A stretch of DNA of 64,000 bases from Pedobacter helvus. GTDB taxonomy: Bacteria > Bacteroidota > Bacteroidia > Sphingobacteriales > Sphingobacteriaceae. The translations under genes and the position numbers were made by a program. The stretch is from contig NZ_SRMP01000002.1 in the NCBI RefSeq assembly GCF_005925325.1, positions 710,541 to 774,540 on the forward strand, read 5' to 3'. Positions within the stretch are counted from its first letter, which is position 1; every line of letters begins with the position of its first letter. This document shows, piece after piece, positions 16,382 through 25,113 of the stretch. The notes under the pieces are model-generated. The model saw only the letters and a program-made list of their open reading frames with translations. It was not told the DNA's origin and did no database searches.

Positions 16382-16659
16382 TGTGTTTTGCTGATGGCAT
16401 TAACTTGTTATAATTCAGATGTGTATGTTTTATCTTAAATGAAACGTATTACTTTTGGTCAAGCGCATGAAAATTTCATTCATGCTAGTCTTAAAGGATT
16501 GAAGAAGTGCTTGTTAAGGTTTGAGGCGATGATTATTAATTAATTTGCTCATCAGTTCGCTATCGATACTCGCTCTAAACGCTCTGAAGTGGTTTAAATG
16601 GAATACTTCCTGCATTACAGATTTCTTTAAAGACATTGGCCCTATATCTACAACCTTAC

Positions 16660-16706
16660 AAGTAGTTTTTCTGACACGTTTATAACGTCGTCAGGAAAAC
16701 TTACTT
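16660..16706. repeat. 47-bp imperfect palindrome
   Basis: The outer arms (AAGTAGTTTTTCTGAC and GTCAGGAAAACTTACTT) pair almost fully, and the centre ACGTTTATAACGT is itself palindromic. It lies 70 bp beyond the stop of the leftward YeeE/YedE gene at 16777 and may act as its terminator, although no clear T run follows on the minus strand. Confidence 0.5.
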
Positions 16707-16776
16707 AATTACCTCCTTAATTTCAGGATATTAGTAACGATCTCGTCATTGAGTTCTGCGTTATCTAGTTTTTAAA

Positions 16777-17271
16777 TTAATGTGGAAATTTATCCCTCAA
16801 TAAACCATAAAACCAAGTGCCTGCAATTGCACTGAGAAGCGTAACGATAATTACTGTTGCGCCCGTTCCTATTTGGGCAAAAAGCGGCCCCGGACAAGCA
16901 CCGGTGATCGCCCAGCCAAATCCAAAAATAAGACCGCCAAAAATTTGTCCCTTGTTAAAAGATTTAGAATGGAATTCAATTTTTTCTCCGTAAATAGTTT
17001 TGATGTCAAATCTTTTGATCAGCCAAATTGAAAACATGCCAACCAAAATTGCACTGCCAATAATGCCATACATGTGAAAAGATTGCAAACGGAACATCTC
17101 CTGTATACGGAACCAACTTACCACTTCGGATTTTACGAAAACAATCCCAAACAAAATACCCACTAGTAAATATTTGATATTGTGATACCAATGATGCGTT
17201 AATTGACTTTCGTTAATGCAAGCGGAATCTAAAGAACGAGTTTCAAAATCTGTATTTTCTTGATTTTTCAT
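16777..17271 (-). CDS. YeeE/YedE-family membrane protein, second subunit
   Basis: The 164-residue protein has about four hydrophobic segments. After a polar 25-residue start come YLLVGILFGIVFVK, a second segment IIGSAILVGMFSIWLI, then GLIFGFGWAITGACPGPLFAQIG with a membrane-embedded Cys in GACPGP, and a final VTLLSAIAGTWFYGLL. The GACPGP motif marks the shorter partner of two-gene YeeE/YedE systems, which carry reduced sulfur compounds such as thiosulfate. It starts 4 bp after the stop of the partner gene. The substrate is inferred from the family; no rhodanese or sulfur dioxygenase gene lies beside it here. Confidence 0.82.
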   Translation of the reverse strand: MKNQENTDFETRSLDSACINESQLTHHWYHNIKYLLVGILFGIVFVKSEVVSWFRIQEMFRLQSFHMYGIIGSAILVGMFSIWLIKRFDIKTIYGEKIEFHSKSFNKGQIFGGLIFGFGWAITGACPGPLFAQIGTGATVIIVTLLSAIAGTWFYGLLRDKFPH

Positions 17272-17275
17272 GAGA

Positions 17276-17839
17276 TTAGAGTGCTAAAATGTGAGGTAAA
17301 ACTAAATTGGCCATAATAAATCCGCCAGCCATAAAACAAATGGTTGCTACTAAAGAAGGCCATTGTAAGTTAGATAATCCCATAATCGCATGTCCGCTGG
17401 TACAGCCGCCTGCGTAACGAGTGCCAAAACCCACTAAAAATCCTCCTACTACCATTACTAAAAATCCTTTTAGGCTAAATAGCACTTGCCAATTCATAAT
17501 GTCTTCCGGGACTAAATTATTGTAATTGGTAATGCCATATCCCGCCAATTCTACAGCTAGGTTTGGGTTAACTTCAACAGGGTTTGGGTTAGATAAAAAT
17601 CCTATTGCTACTGCACCACCTAATAAAATTCCGAAAACAAAGAATAAATTCCATACTTCCTTTTTCCAATCGTAGTTAAAGAATGGAATGTTTGCTGGTA
17701 GGCAGGCGGCACAAATGTGCCTTAACGATGAGCTGATGCCAAACGATTTATTGCCCAATATCAATAACGCTGGTACGGTTGAGCCAATAAGCGGACCTGC
17801 TATATACCAGGGCCAAGGCTGTCTTAAAAAATCTAACAT
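17276..17839 (-). CDS. YeeE/YedE-family membrane protein, first subunit
   Basis: A 187-residue integral membrane protein with about five hydrophobic segments. The signature [18 protein letters not shown] (residues near 137-155) carries the conserved Cys that in YeeE-type thiosulfate transporters relays the sulfur compound. A second CAACLP motif near residue 44 supplies two more Cys. Together with the downstream 164-residue partner it makes a split YeeE/YedE transporter. It is the first gene of the leftward pair; its start region at 17839 faces the rightward phytate module. Selenium or another sulfur species cannot be excluded as substrate. Confidence 0.84.
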   Translation of the reverse strand: MLDFLRQPWPWYIAGPLIGSTVPALLILGNKSFGISSSLRHICAACLPANIPFFNYDWKKEVWNLFFVFGILLGGAVAIGFLSNPNPVEVNPNLAVELAGYGITNYNNLVPEDIMNWQVLFSLKGFLVMVVGGFLVGFGTRYAGGCTSGHAIMGLSNLQWPSLVATICFMAGGFIMANLVLPHILAL

Positions 17840-17917
17840 TATTTTTTATTTATAATTAATTTCTTCTACAACTATCCCTTCCTTTATGATAGAATAGCCT
17901 AATGATTTCGCTATGCG

Positions 17918-17976
17918 ATTAACATTCTCGAAGAGAAGTTAACATTTTCTTATCATTAGCACAATAGAATGTTAAT
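17918..17976. promoter_or_regulatory. Three TTAACA elements upstream of the phytate receptor
   Basis: TTAACA occurs at 17919-17924 and 17939-17944, exactly 20 bp apart, and in reverse as TGTTAA at 17970-17975. The outer two belong to an 11-bp perfect inverted repeat, ATTAACATTCT and AGAATGTTAAT. Spaced TTAACA repeats resemble the PhoP boxes of Bacillus. The genes downstream concern phytate, so phosphate control is an attractive inference, but this motif is not established for Bacteroidota. It lies between divergent genes and could serve either. Confidence 0.35.
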
Positions 17977-17991
17977 GGATTTTTTGAAGGT

Positions 17992-18180
17992 TTGCAATGT
18001 TTTAAAAATCAGTTAATTGCATTTTTATTTGTATTGGTTGTTGCTGTGCTGTTAACGGCTTGTTCATGGCGGTTTCTTTTTTGTAACGCCCAGTTTACTA
18101 AGTTTTCTAGTGGTAATTTTCAATTTCGTATCGATCAAAAAAAGGATATCCAAATTCAAAAAAAATTAAAGAAACAATGA
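17992..18180 (+). CDS. Possible small membrane or lipoprotein ORF, doubtful
   Basis: A 62-codon frame begins at TTG with a GAAGG sequence just before it. It encodes one hydrophobic stretch (LIAFLFVLVVAVLLTACS) with a lipobox-like LTAC, followed by a polar, lysine-rich tail. The start codon is weak and I recognise no family. It precedes the TonB receptor by 55 bp. It may be chance in an AT-rich leader. Confidence 0.2.
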   Translation: MQCFKNQLIAFLFVLVVAVLLTACSWRFLFCNAQFTKFSSGNFQFRIDQKKDIQIQKKLKKQ

Positions 18181-18235
18181 GACCATTCTGATTTTTCATC
18201 AAAATAACCTCATTACTAAAGAAACAAATGAACTA

Positions 18236-21058
18236 ATGAAAACACTTTTTACTTCAGTACTTTTATTATTGACTGTAATATTCGCTCAAGCACAGCAAGG
18301 TAGTGGCGTAATTACAGGTAAGGTGATCGAGAAAATAACAAAGGCATCCCTGCCAGGGGCCACTGTTAGATTAAATGTGGGTAATCGTTACACCATCTCA
18401 GACCAAACGGGAGATTACGAATTTTTAAAAGTGCCGGAAGGTACTTACGACGTGGAGGTAATTTACATGGGTTACCAAACACAAAAACAAACTATTACAG
18501 TAATTAAAGGCGGCAATACAGTGCTTAATTTTTCTTTGGAAGACGGTGCTGTTTCTATGAACCAAGTAGTGGTAATGGGCGATAGGTTAAGAGGTCAGGC
18601 TCGTGCTTTGAACCAACAAAAGAACAAATCGAACATTTCTAACATCATTTCTTCTGACCAAGTTGGCCGTTTCCCAGATGCGAATGTGGGTGAGGCTTTG
18701 CGTCGTGTGCCGGGAATAACCATGCAGAATGATCAAGGCGAAGCTCGTAACATCATCATCAGAGGTTTAGCGCCAGAGTTGAACTCAGTAACTTTAAACG
18801 GTGATCGTATTCCATCTGCCGAAGGCGATAACCGTCGGGTGCAAATGGACTTAATTCCTTCTGATATGATCTCGAGTATCGAAGTGAACAAAACCTTAAC
18901 TTCTGATATGGATGCTGATGCGATTGGTGGCTCGGTGAATTTGATTACTCGTGCTTCTCCAAATGGCGAGCGTGTATCGGCGACATTATCTTCAGGTTAC
19001 AATCCAATCCGTGATAAAGCTTTATATACAGGAGGTTTTGTTTACGGAAATCGCTATGCGAAAAATGCAATTGGTATGGTGTTGAGCGGTTCCTATAACA
19101 ATCAAAATTATGGCTCTGATAATGTTGAAGCTGTTTGGGCAAAAGACGATTTTGGAAATAACTTTGTTGAAGAAACGGATATCCGTAGATACGATGTACA
19201 AAGGGTGAGAAGAAGTGTAGCTGCGGCTTTAGATTTCAAATTAGGTGCAAACCATACCATTTTTGCTAATGCTATGTACAACTGGCGTGATGATAGAGAG
19301 AACAGATATCGTATGCGTATCGATGATATTGAGCCTCAATACAATGCAAATAACGAAATTACAGGTTATAGAGGTCGTGTTGGCTTGCAAACTAAAGGCG
19401 GTATCGATAATGATAGAAACAGAATGACGCGTTTAGAAGATCAGCGTGTGCAAAACTATTCGTTACGTGGCGAGCATTTGATTAGTTCTAGCTTAGATAT
19501 GGATTGGACAGTAAGCTATTCTACCGCTAGAGAATATCGCCCTAATGAGCGTTACATGTTGTTCAGACAAGGCAGCAGAACTTTAAACTTCACCGGAACT
19601 GACGAATATCCAGTATTTAACGCTACTAATCTGAATGCTAACGCCCTTGGTTTAAACACTATTTCAGAAAATAACGATTTAACGGAAGAAAGCGAATTAG
19701 GTGCTAAATTGAATTTCAGAGTTCCACTTTCGATAATTGAAGGCCAGAAAGGTCGTTTACGCTTCGGTGGTAGGTTAAGAGTGAAAGACAAAGACAGAAA
19801 TAATAGTTTTACTAAATACAGTCCAGTTAACGCAGCTTTAATTCCAAACTTAGGTTCTATTCCAAATACTTATTTCGATGGGAAAAATTTCCAAGCTGGG
19901 AAGCAATATGTGCCAGGTTTATTTGCTAGCAGAGCTTATTTGGCTAGCCTAAATCTAACTAATACAGCTGTATTTACAGGCGAAGAAGACCCAACCGAGT
20001 TCTTAGCTTTGAATTATAGCGCCAAAGAAAATATCTATGCGGGTTATTTGCGTTGGGATCAGGACATCAATGATAAATTATCTGTAATTGCTGGTTTGCG
20101 TATGGAACATACTAGAATCAACTATACAGGTAACATTATCGAAGACGAAGAGGATTTAGCGGGTACTCGTACTTCAAAAAATAACTATACAGATTTCTTG
20201 CCAAGTGTAACCTTAAAGTATCAGGCTAATGATGATCTGGTTTTACGTGGTGCATTTACTACCGTTTTAGCTAGACCTAATTATTATGCACTTACGCCAT
20301 TTGTGGGCATTATTGCTGGCGATGAGGAAATTGCTGCTGGTAATCCAAACTTAGATGCTACTTATGCTTATAATTTTGATTTAATGGCCGAGCAATATTT
20401 CAAATCTGTAGGTTTAATTTCTGGGGGTGTTTTCTACAAACGTTTAAAGAATTTCATCTACACTTATGCGGATAGAGCTTACACCACTTCCAAATTTGCT
20501 AACGATTTCCCAGATTTGGCAAACCCAATTCCAGCAGGTGAGCAATGGGCTTTTCAACAAGACAGAAATGGCGAAAGTGTAAATGTATATGGATTTGAGC
20601 TAGCAGTGCAAAGGCAGTTAGATTTCTTGCCAGGTAAATTCTTGAGAGGCTTTGGTGTTTACGCTAACTATACTTTCACTAAATCTAAAGCAAAAGGTAT
20701 TGCTAACAGCGATGGAGATTTAAGAGAAAACATCACTTTGCCAGGAACTGCTCCGCACATGTTAAACGCTTCGTTATCGTGGGAAAATAGTCGTTTCTCT
20801 GCAAGGTTATCGGCAAACTACACTGCGGCTTATATTGATGAGTTAGGCGGCGATGCTTTTGGGGATGCTTACTACGACAAGCAATTCTTTTTAGATGCAA
20901 ATGCTTCTGTAAAGGTTTCTAAAACAGCTAGGTTTTTTGCTGAAGCAACCAATTTAACAAACCAACCATTAAGATATTACCAAGGTGTGGTAAATCAAAC
21001 CAAACAAATGGAGTACTATCGTCCTAGATATAACTTAGGAGTAAAGTTTGATTTTTAG
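18236..21058 (+). CDS. TonB-dependent receptor, probable phytate-associated
   Basis: This 940-residue outer-membrane receptor starts with a signal peptide (cut after AQAQ), then a carboxypeptidase-regulatory-like domain (about 22-110, GVITGKVIEK... YDVEVIYMGYQ). The plug domain follows (DQVGRFPDANVGEALRRVPG, near 145-165; SSIEVNKTL, DADAIGGSVNL). The barrel ends in YNLGVKFDF with terminal Phe. No SusD partner is present. A beta-propeller phytase gene lies two genes downstream in the same direction, so uptake of phytate or its breakdown products is inferred. Upstream TTAACA repeats may regulate it. Other receptors of this DUF-free group take up sugars or peptides, so the substrate stays tentative. 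Confidence 0.85.
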   Translation: MKTLFTSVLLLLTVIFAQAQQGSGVITGKVIEKITKASLPGATVRLNVGNRYTISDQTGDYEFLKVPEGTYDVEVIYMGYQTQKQTITVIKGGNTVLNFSLEDGAVSMNQVVVMGDRLRGQARALNQQKNKSNISNIISSDQVGRFPDANVGEALRRVPGITMQNDQGEARNIIIRGLAPELNSVTLNGDRIPSAEGDNRRVQMDLIPSDMISSIEVNKTLTSDMDADAIGGSVNLITRASPNGERVSATLSSGYNPIRDKALYTGGFVYGNRYAKNAIGMVLSGSYNNQNYGSDNVEAVWAKDDFGNNFVEETDIRRYDVQRVRRSVAAALDFKLGANHTIFANAMYNWRDDRENRYRMRIDDIEPQYNANNEITGYRGRVGLQTKGGIDNDRNRMTRLEDQRVQNYSLRGEHLISSSLDMDWTVSYSTAREYRPNERYMLFRQGSRTLNFTGTDEYPVFNATNLNANALGLNTISENNDLTEESELGAKLNFRVPLSIIEGQKGRLRFGGRLRVKDKDRNNSFTKYSPVNAALIPNLGSIPNTYFDGKNFQAGKQYVPGLFASRAYLASLNLTNTAVFTGEEDPTEFLALNYSAKENIYAGYLRWDQDINDKLSVIAGLRMEHTRINYTGNIIEDEEDLAGTRTSKNNYTDFLPSVTLKYQANDDLVLRGAFTTVLARPNYYALTPFVGIIAGDEEIAAGNPNLDATYAYNFDLMAEQYFKSVGLISGGVFYKRLKNFIYTYADRAYTTSKFANDFPDLANPIPAGEQWAFQQDRNGESVNVYGFELAVQRQLDFLPGKFLRGFGVYANYTFTKSKAKGIANSDGDLRENITLPGTAPHMLNASLSWENSRFSARLSANYTAAYIDELGGDAFGDAYYDKQFFLDANASVKVSKTARFFAEATNLTNQPLRYYQGVVNQTKQMEYYRPRYNLGVKFDF

Positions 21059-21096
21059 GAATTGAGTTCGGTGAGGACACCAAACTTTAGAAAACT

Positions 21097-21194
21097 AACC
21101 CTCTCTGGCTACGTCATCTCTCCCAGAGGTAGAGAGTTTGAAAGTTGTTTTTCTCTCTCTTTTAGGGAGATATGCCCAGCGGGCAGAGAGGGTT
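21097..21194. repeat. Four-hairpin intergenic repeat, copy 1
   Basis: Bounded by AACCCTCTCTG and its exact inverse CAGAGAGGGTT. Inside are TGGCTACGTCA on the left, two CTCT...GAG hairpins in the middle and TGCCCAGCGGGCA on the right. The same layout occurs at 30306-30404 (inverted) and 59285-59381. It lies between the receptor and the TPR regulator gene, and an upstream TTG frame of the regulator runs through it by chance. Confidence 0.75.
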
Positions 21195-21214
21195 TTGAAA
21201 ATAAATATAGCAGT

Positions 21215-22849
21215 ATGATCAAACAGATTTTATGTTTCCTATCGATGGTATTTTGTGTAGCGGGGCAACTTGCTGCACAAAATCCAACTGCTATACATGA
21301 AGTTAACGAGCACATCGAAAAAACTTCGCCACAAACTTCTGATGCCTTGTTTATTAGACAAAACGAAATCTATAAACAAGCAAAGGCCGACGCTGATTTA
21401 GTGCAACAGGCTAAAGCCTTACAACGCATGGGACAAATCTGTTATCAAATGGGTTTGTTTACGCAATCGCTTAACTATCACATCAAAGCTGACGAAATTT
21501 ACAGGTCGGATAAAAATGAGAAACAGGCTGCGGATAACTTGAATGATTTGGCTTTACTTTTCCTGATTACCAAACAGCAAAAAGATGCCAAACAATCGTA
21601 CTTTAAAGCCTTAACTACCTTTCAAAGATTGCGAGATAGTAGTGGGAGTGCTCGTACTTATGCCAATATTGGTCATTATTATGAGAAAACGTTGAATTAT
21701 GATAGTGCTTATTTCTATCAGCAAAAGGCCATGCAGGTATTTGATAGCATTGGAGATGCCGAGGGAGCGGCATTGGTGCACGAAAATTTAGGTAGCATTT
21801 ATGAAGACAAATCTCAATTTGATAAAGCTTATTTTCATTTTTCTAAAGCGTTAGCATGGTTTGAGCAAGGTGGTAATACCGAAATGTTGATTGATGCCTA
21901 TAACAATGTTGGTGATATTTTCCGTAAACAAGGTGACTATACAGAAGCTCTGCGTTACACCAGAAAGGCGGAGGCTTTAGCTAAAAGTACCAAGTCGTAC
22001 AGTAGGTTAAGCAGTGCCTATCGGGATTTAGGAAAAACCTATAGCTTCCTCAAGAAAACTGATAGTACTTTCCATTATCTGGAGCTGAGTAGGCAGTACT
22101 TTTTAACATCCTATTCTGAAGAAAGTAAAAATCAGGAAGCGTTGTTGAAAGTAATTTACGGACTAGATCGAAAAGAAATGCAGCTCGCCGAAATGGCTAG
22201 GCAAGAGAAAATTGTATGGGCAATTTATATTGCTTCTGGTGTTGCTGCGGTGGTATTTATCTTGGTAGCAGCAATTATTATCCGTAATCAGCGTCATCGT
22301 ATTTTAAGAGAAAGAGAAACTCGTATAAGAGAAGAAAAAATCTTGAAGACGAAGCAGGAACTGATGGAAGTTGATTTGAATAATAAGAAGTTGCAGGAAG
22401 AGCAATTGAAAGAAAATCTGCATACTAAAGCCAAAGAAATCACAGCGCATACCTTACAGACAATTCAGAAAAACCAATTACTGGAGGATATTAGGGAAGC
22501 GTTGACGGAAATGATCAAGAGCGATGGCAGAAGTTATAAAAAGGAACTGCGAAGTTTGTTGAACAAGATTAACCAGAACTTTCATAAAGACGCTTATTGG
22601 GATGATTTTAGAAGGATTTTCGAAGAGATTAATCAAGAGTTTTTCGATCAGTTACAACAAATCAATCCAGGACTTTCGGCAACAGATATCAAGTTCATCT
22701 CACTGCTTAAATTGAATATGAACGCACCTGATATTGCAGCGCTTTTGGGCGTTTCTACAGATAGTTTACGCGTGGCTCGTTACCGACTAAGAAAAAAACT
22801 AAAATTGGAGCAAGGTGCTAGTTTAACAGCCTTTATCCAATCTATTTAA
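21215..22849 (+). CDS. Secreted-start TPR protein with membrane helix and C-terminal HTH
   Basis: I choose the ATG at 21215, which opens a signal-like segment (IKQILCFLSMVFCVAGQLAA); an upstream TTG at 21062 would translate the intergenic repeat. The 544-residue product has tetratricopeptide repeats (about 40-300, e.g. ARTYANIGHYYEKTLNYDSA, VHENLGSIYEDKSQFDKA), one membrane helix near 340-360 (AIYIASGVAAVVFILVAAIII), a charged coiled coil and a C-terminal LuxR-like helix-turn-helix (LSATDIKFISLLKLNM, IAALLGVSTDSLRVARYRLRKKL). This is a one-membrane-protein regulator type common in Bacteroidota. It sits between the receptor and the phytase and may sense periplasmic signals for that module. Its target is inferred. 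Confidence 0.82.
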   Translation: MIKQILCFLSMVFCVAGQLAAQNPTAIHEVNEHIEKTSPQTSDALFIRQNEIYKQAKADADLVQQAKALQRMGQICYQMGLFTQSLNYHIKADEIYRSDKNEKQAADNLNDLALLFLITKQQKDAKQSYFKALTTFQRLRDSSGSARTYANIGHYYEKTLNYDSAYFYQQKAMQVFDSIGDAEGAALVHENLGSIYEDKSQFDKAYFHFSKALAWFEQGGNTEMLIDAYNNVGDIFRKQGDYTEALRYTRKAEALAKSTKSYSRLSSAYRDLGKTYSFLKKTDSTFHYLELSRQYFLTSYSEESKNQEALLKVIYGLDRKEMQLAEMARQEKIVWAIYIASGVAAVVFILVAAIIIRNQRHRILRERETRIREEKILKTKQELMEVDLNNKKLQEEQLKENLHTKAKEITAHTLQTIQKNQLLEDIREALTEMIKSDGRSYKKELRSLLNKINQNFHKDAYWDDFRRIFEEINQEFFDQLQQINPGLSATDIKFISLLKLNMNAPDIAALLGVSTDSLRVARYRLRKKLKLEQGASLTAFIQSI

Positions 22850-22963
22850 CAACAAATGTTGCTTTTTTGATACCGGAAATACTAGGCTTGTTCACTATTT
22901 GTAACGCCATTATTTTGGTTTAACCGACATGAAACCCAACATTTGTCTATCAATTAAATTATA

Positions 22964-24037
22964 ATGAATAATTCAAGAACATATTTTTTAGCGTTGATGC
23001 TATTAGCCTTAGGTGCTTGTGGCCAGAAGGTAAAAGAAAATAAGAACGTAAATAATCCTAATACGGTACAGGCGACGATAATTACTGAAAGAGTAAAACA
23101 CGATACTGACGATCCTGCCATTTGGATTAACCCAATTGATGCTAGCAAAAGCTTGATTATCGGTACCGATAAAGATACCGATGGTGCTTTGTATGCTTTT
23201 GATCTTTCGGGAAAAGTAGTGAAAAGAGTTGGTGGTATCCAACGCCCAAACAATGTGGACATCGCTTACGGTATTACCGTAAATGGTAAAAAAGTAGACA
23301 TTGCTGTAGCTACCGAGCGTCAGGCTAACAAAATCCGCATTTTCACTTTGCCAGATTTAGAACCTATAGACAATGGCGGCATCGAAGTTTTTGCTGGCGA
23401 ACAGGAAAGAGACCCAATGGGCGTGGCTTTATATACCCGTCAATCAGATAAAGCTATGTTCGCCATTGTGGGCAGAAAAACTGGGCCAGCAAATGCCTAT
23501 TTATGGCAGTACCAATTGAAAGATAACGGTAGCGGTGCCATTACTGGAGAGGTGGTACGCAAATTTGGCAAGTACAGTGGTAAAAAGGAAATTGAGGCAA
23601 TTGCGGTAGATAATGAATTAGGTTTCGTCTATTATTCTGATGAACAGGTTGGTGTTCGTAAATATATCGCAGATCCAGCTGTTAAGAACGATCAAGAATT
23701 AGCATTATTTGCGCAGACAGGTTTTTCGGAAGATCACGAAGGTATTGCGATCTACAAAACTGGTGCGAAAACTGGTTACTTATTAGTGTCTAACCAAGGT
23801 TCGCAAGCGTTTATGGTTTATCCACGTGAAGGCAGCAATGGCGACCCAAATAAATACGAGTTATTGGCAGAAATTCCGATAAGTGCTATGGAAACTGATG
23901 GCGCTGATGCCACTAACGTAAATTTAGGTTCTAAATATCCAGAGGGAATTTTTGTAGCGATGAGCACTGATAAAACTTTCCATTTTTACGATTGGAGACT
24001 GATTGCCGCGAAGATTAAAGCAGCTGCGGAAAAGTAA
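22964..24037 (+). CDS. Beta-propeller phytase, lipoprotein
   Basis: The 357-residue protein starts with a lipoprotein signal (LMLLALGACGQK, lipid-modified Cys19). The rest is the six-bladed beta-propeller phytase pattern: DTDDPAIWINP near residue 48, LIIGTDKDTDGALYAFDLSG, RPNNVDIAYG, EIEAIAVDNELGFVYYSDEQVGV (split: EIEAIAVDNELGF, YYSDEQVGV), FSEDHEGIAIY and SNQGSQAFMVY. The acidic clusters bind calcium, and the family removes phosphates from phytate. As a lipoprotein it is anchored to the outer membrane, next to the TonB receptor encoded upstream. A strong terminator follows at 24085. Length is typical of the family. Confidence 0.92.
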   Translation: MNNSRTYFLALMLLALGACGQKVKENKNVNNPNTVQATIITERVKHDTDDPAIWINPIDASKSLIIGTDKDTDGALYAFDLSGKVVKRVGGIQRPNNVDIAYGITVNGKKVDIAVATERQANKIRIFTLPDLEPIDNGGIEVFAGEQERDPMGVALYTRQSDKAMFAIVGRKTGPANAYLWQYQLKDNGSGAITGEVVRKFGKYSGKKEIEAIAVDNELGFVYYSDEQVGVRKYIADPAVKNDQELALFAQTGFSEDHEGIAIYKTGAKTGYLLVSNQGSQAFMVYPREGSNGDPNKYELLAEIPISAMETDGADATNVNLGSKYPEGIFVAMSTDKTFHFYDWRLIAAKIKAAAEK

Positions 24038-24084
24038 TTCTTCTCCAACGAAGTTTTTCCACTAGAGAAATTTGAGAAACAGCT

Positions 24085-24121
24085 AAAGTCGGCCTTGCTT
24101 TTAAGAAGTAAGGCCGACTTT
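24085..24121. terminator. Bidirectional terminator between phytase and the next gene
   Basis: A 12-bp stem, AAAGTCGGCCTT (24085-24096) with AAGGCCGACTTT (24110-24121), with a 13-nt loop. T follows on the plus strand and T also follows on the minus strand. It serves the phytase gene; its right arm touches the stop codon of the leftward gene ending at 24121. Confidence 0.85.
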
Positions 24122-25092
24122 TAATTTCCTTTACTAGATGGAACTGCCATTGTTGGGTAGTTCTCATAATGTTTGCCAGAAAGCCATAAATCGTTACCCT
24201 CAAACCTTAGATCATAGCTTTTGGTGAAAAAGAACTTGTAATAAGCAGTTTTAGGTTTCGATTTTTTTAACTCACTTGCGTTGTAAATAGCTCCAGTTTC
24301 TGCAATTGGCTGTAAGTAAGCTTTAGGTACTTTTGGTGCAATTGCAGTTACATTAAAGCCAATGTTCACCATTTGGTAGTTTCCTGCACTTTGGCTATAA
24401 GTGCCAGTAAAAGTTTGCTTATTCGCTAAAGTAACTTTCCAATTGGTGTCATCTAAAAAAACGAGCTTATTGCCATACTTTGCATTTTTCGATAGTCTGA
24501 TATTGATAAAATATTCATCCGAATAAGATTTATCATCTTTGATATCTGTGTCGAAATAATAAGTAGTGTTTTGCAGCGGGTAAGAATAATCTACCGGAAA
24601 TTTAATTGCCCTATTTTCAGGAGCAACCCTGCCATTGGTAAAATCTTCTATCACTACGAGACTCAAAAGATTGTAGCTTTTTCCACCCTCTAGAATATTA
24701 CGTTTGATATCTATCCTTATCTTCGTGTTTTTATCCTTGTGCTCAAAACGGTTTTCACTGATTTTCTTCAAGCCACTTTCGCCTGCTCGTTTAATAAAGC
24801 GACTTAAGTCTTTTGCTAGGCTGTAGTAATCTACCCGTATTTCTTCTTTGCTTTCGGAGGTATTGCAAGAAAATTTAACCTTTTCGGTAGTTTTCTTATT
24901 GATGAACAGCAGGTCATCAGCCCAGAAAAACTCCTTTTCGTTCAAAAAATAATCGTTGGGCTTTAGCTTGCTTTTGCCTTCCACATTTTCTACTGAAATG
25001 AGCGACTTTAAATTCGTTGGAAAGAACTCTTGACCAAAACTTTTGTGTATTGTCAAACCGTAAAATAGGATTATGCAGGTTAATATTCTCAT
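24121..25092 (-). CDS. Unknown secreted protein
   Basis: I do not recognise this 323-residue protein. It has a signal peptide (ILTCIILFYGLTIHKSFG) and is otherwise polar and beta-rich, with a single Cys in the mature part (KFSCNTSE). The C-terminal third repeats short strands (TYYFDTDI, EYFINIRLS, LRFEGNDLWLSG). It follows the 199-residue gene by 21 bp, so the two are probably one leftward operon. It is probably periplasmic or on the outer membrane. Nothing in the neighbourhood gives a role. Confidence 0.7.
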   Translation of the reverse strand: MRILTCIILFYGLTIHKSFGQEFFPTNLKSLISVENVEGKSKLKPNDYFLNEKEFFWADDLLFINKKTTEKVKFSCNTSESKEEIRVDYYSLAKDLSRFIKRAGESGLKKISENRFEHKDKNTKIRIDIKRNILEGGKSYNLLSLVVIEDFTNGRVAPENRAIKFPVDYSYPLQNTTYYFDTDIKDDKSYSDEYFINIRLSKNAKYGNKLVFLDDTNWKVTLANKQTFTGTYSQSAGNYQMVNIGFNVTAIAPKVPKAYLQPIAETGAIYNASELKKSKPKTAYYKFFFTKSYDLRFEGNDLWLSGKHYENYPTMAVPSSKGN

Positions 25093-25113
25093 CAGGTAAA
25101 TTTAGTCGGTGGC

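Larger units (their letters stand above)
16126..16776. other. 651-bp gene-free region upstream of the response regulator
   Basis: No convincing coding frame is present. The region lies between the start of the leftward response-regulator gene and the end of the leftward YeeE/YedE genes. It carries two operator-like palindromes, one matching half-site near 16330 (AATAGCAC) and a long imperfect palindrome at 16660-16706. The length is large for a simple promoter, so a long leader or an unrecognised small RNA is possible. Confidence 0.55.

Noticed and set aside
21062..21214. A TTG start that would extend the TPR regulator by 51 residues
   Set aside because: The extension is a translation of the intergenic repeat; a signal peptide begins at the ATG at 21215.
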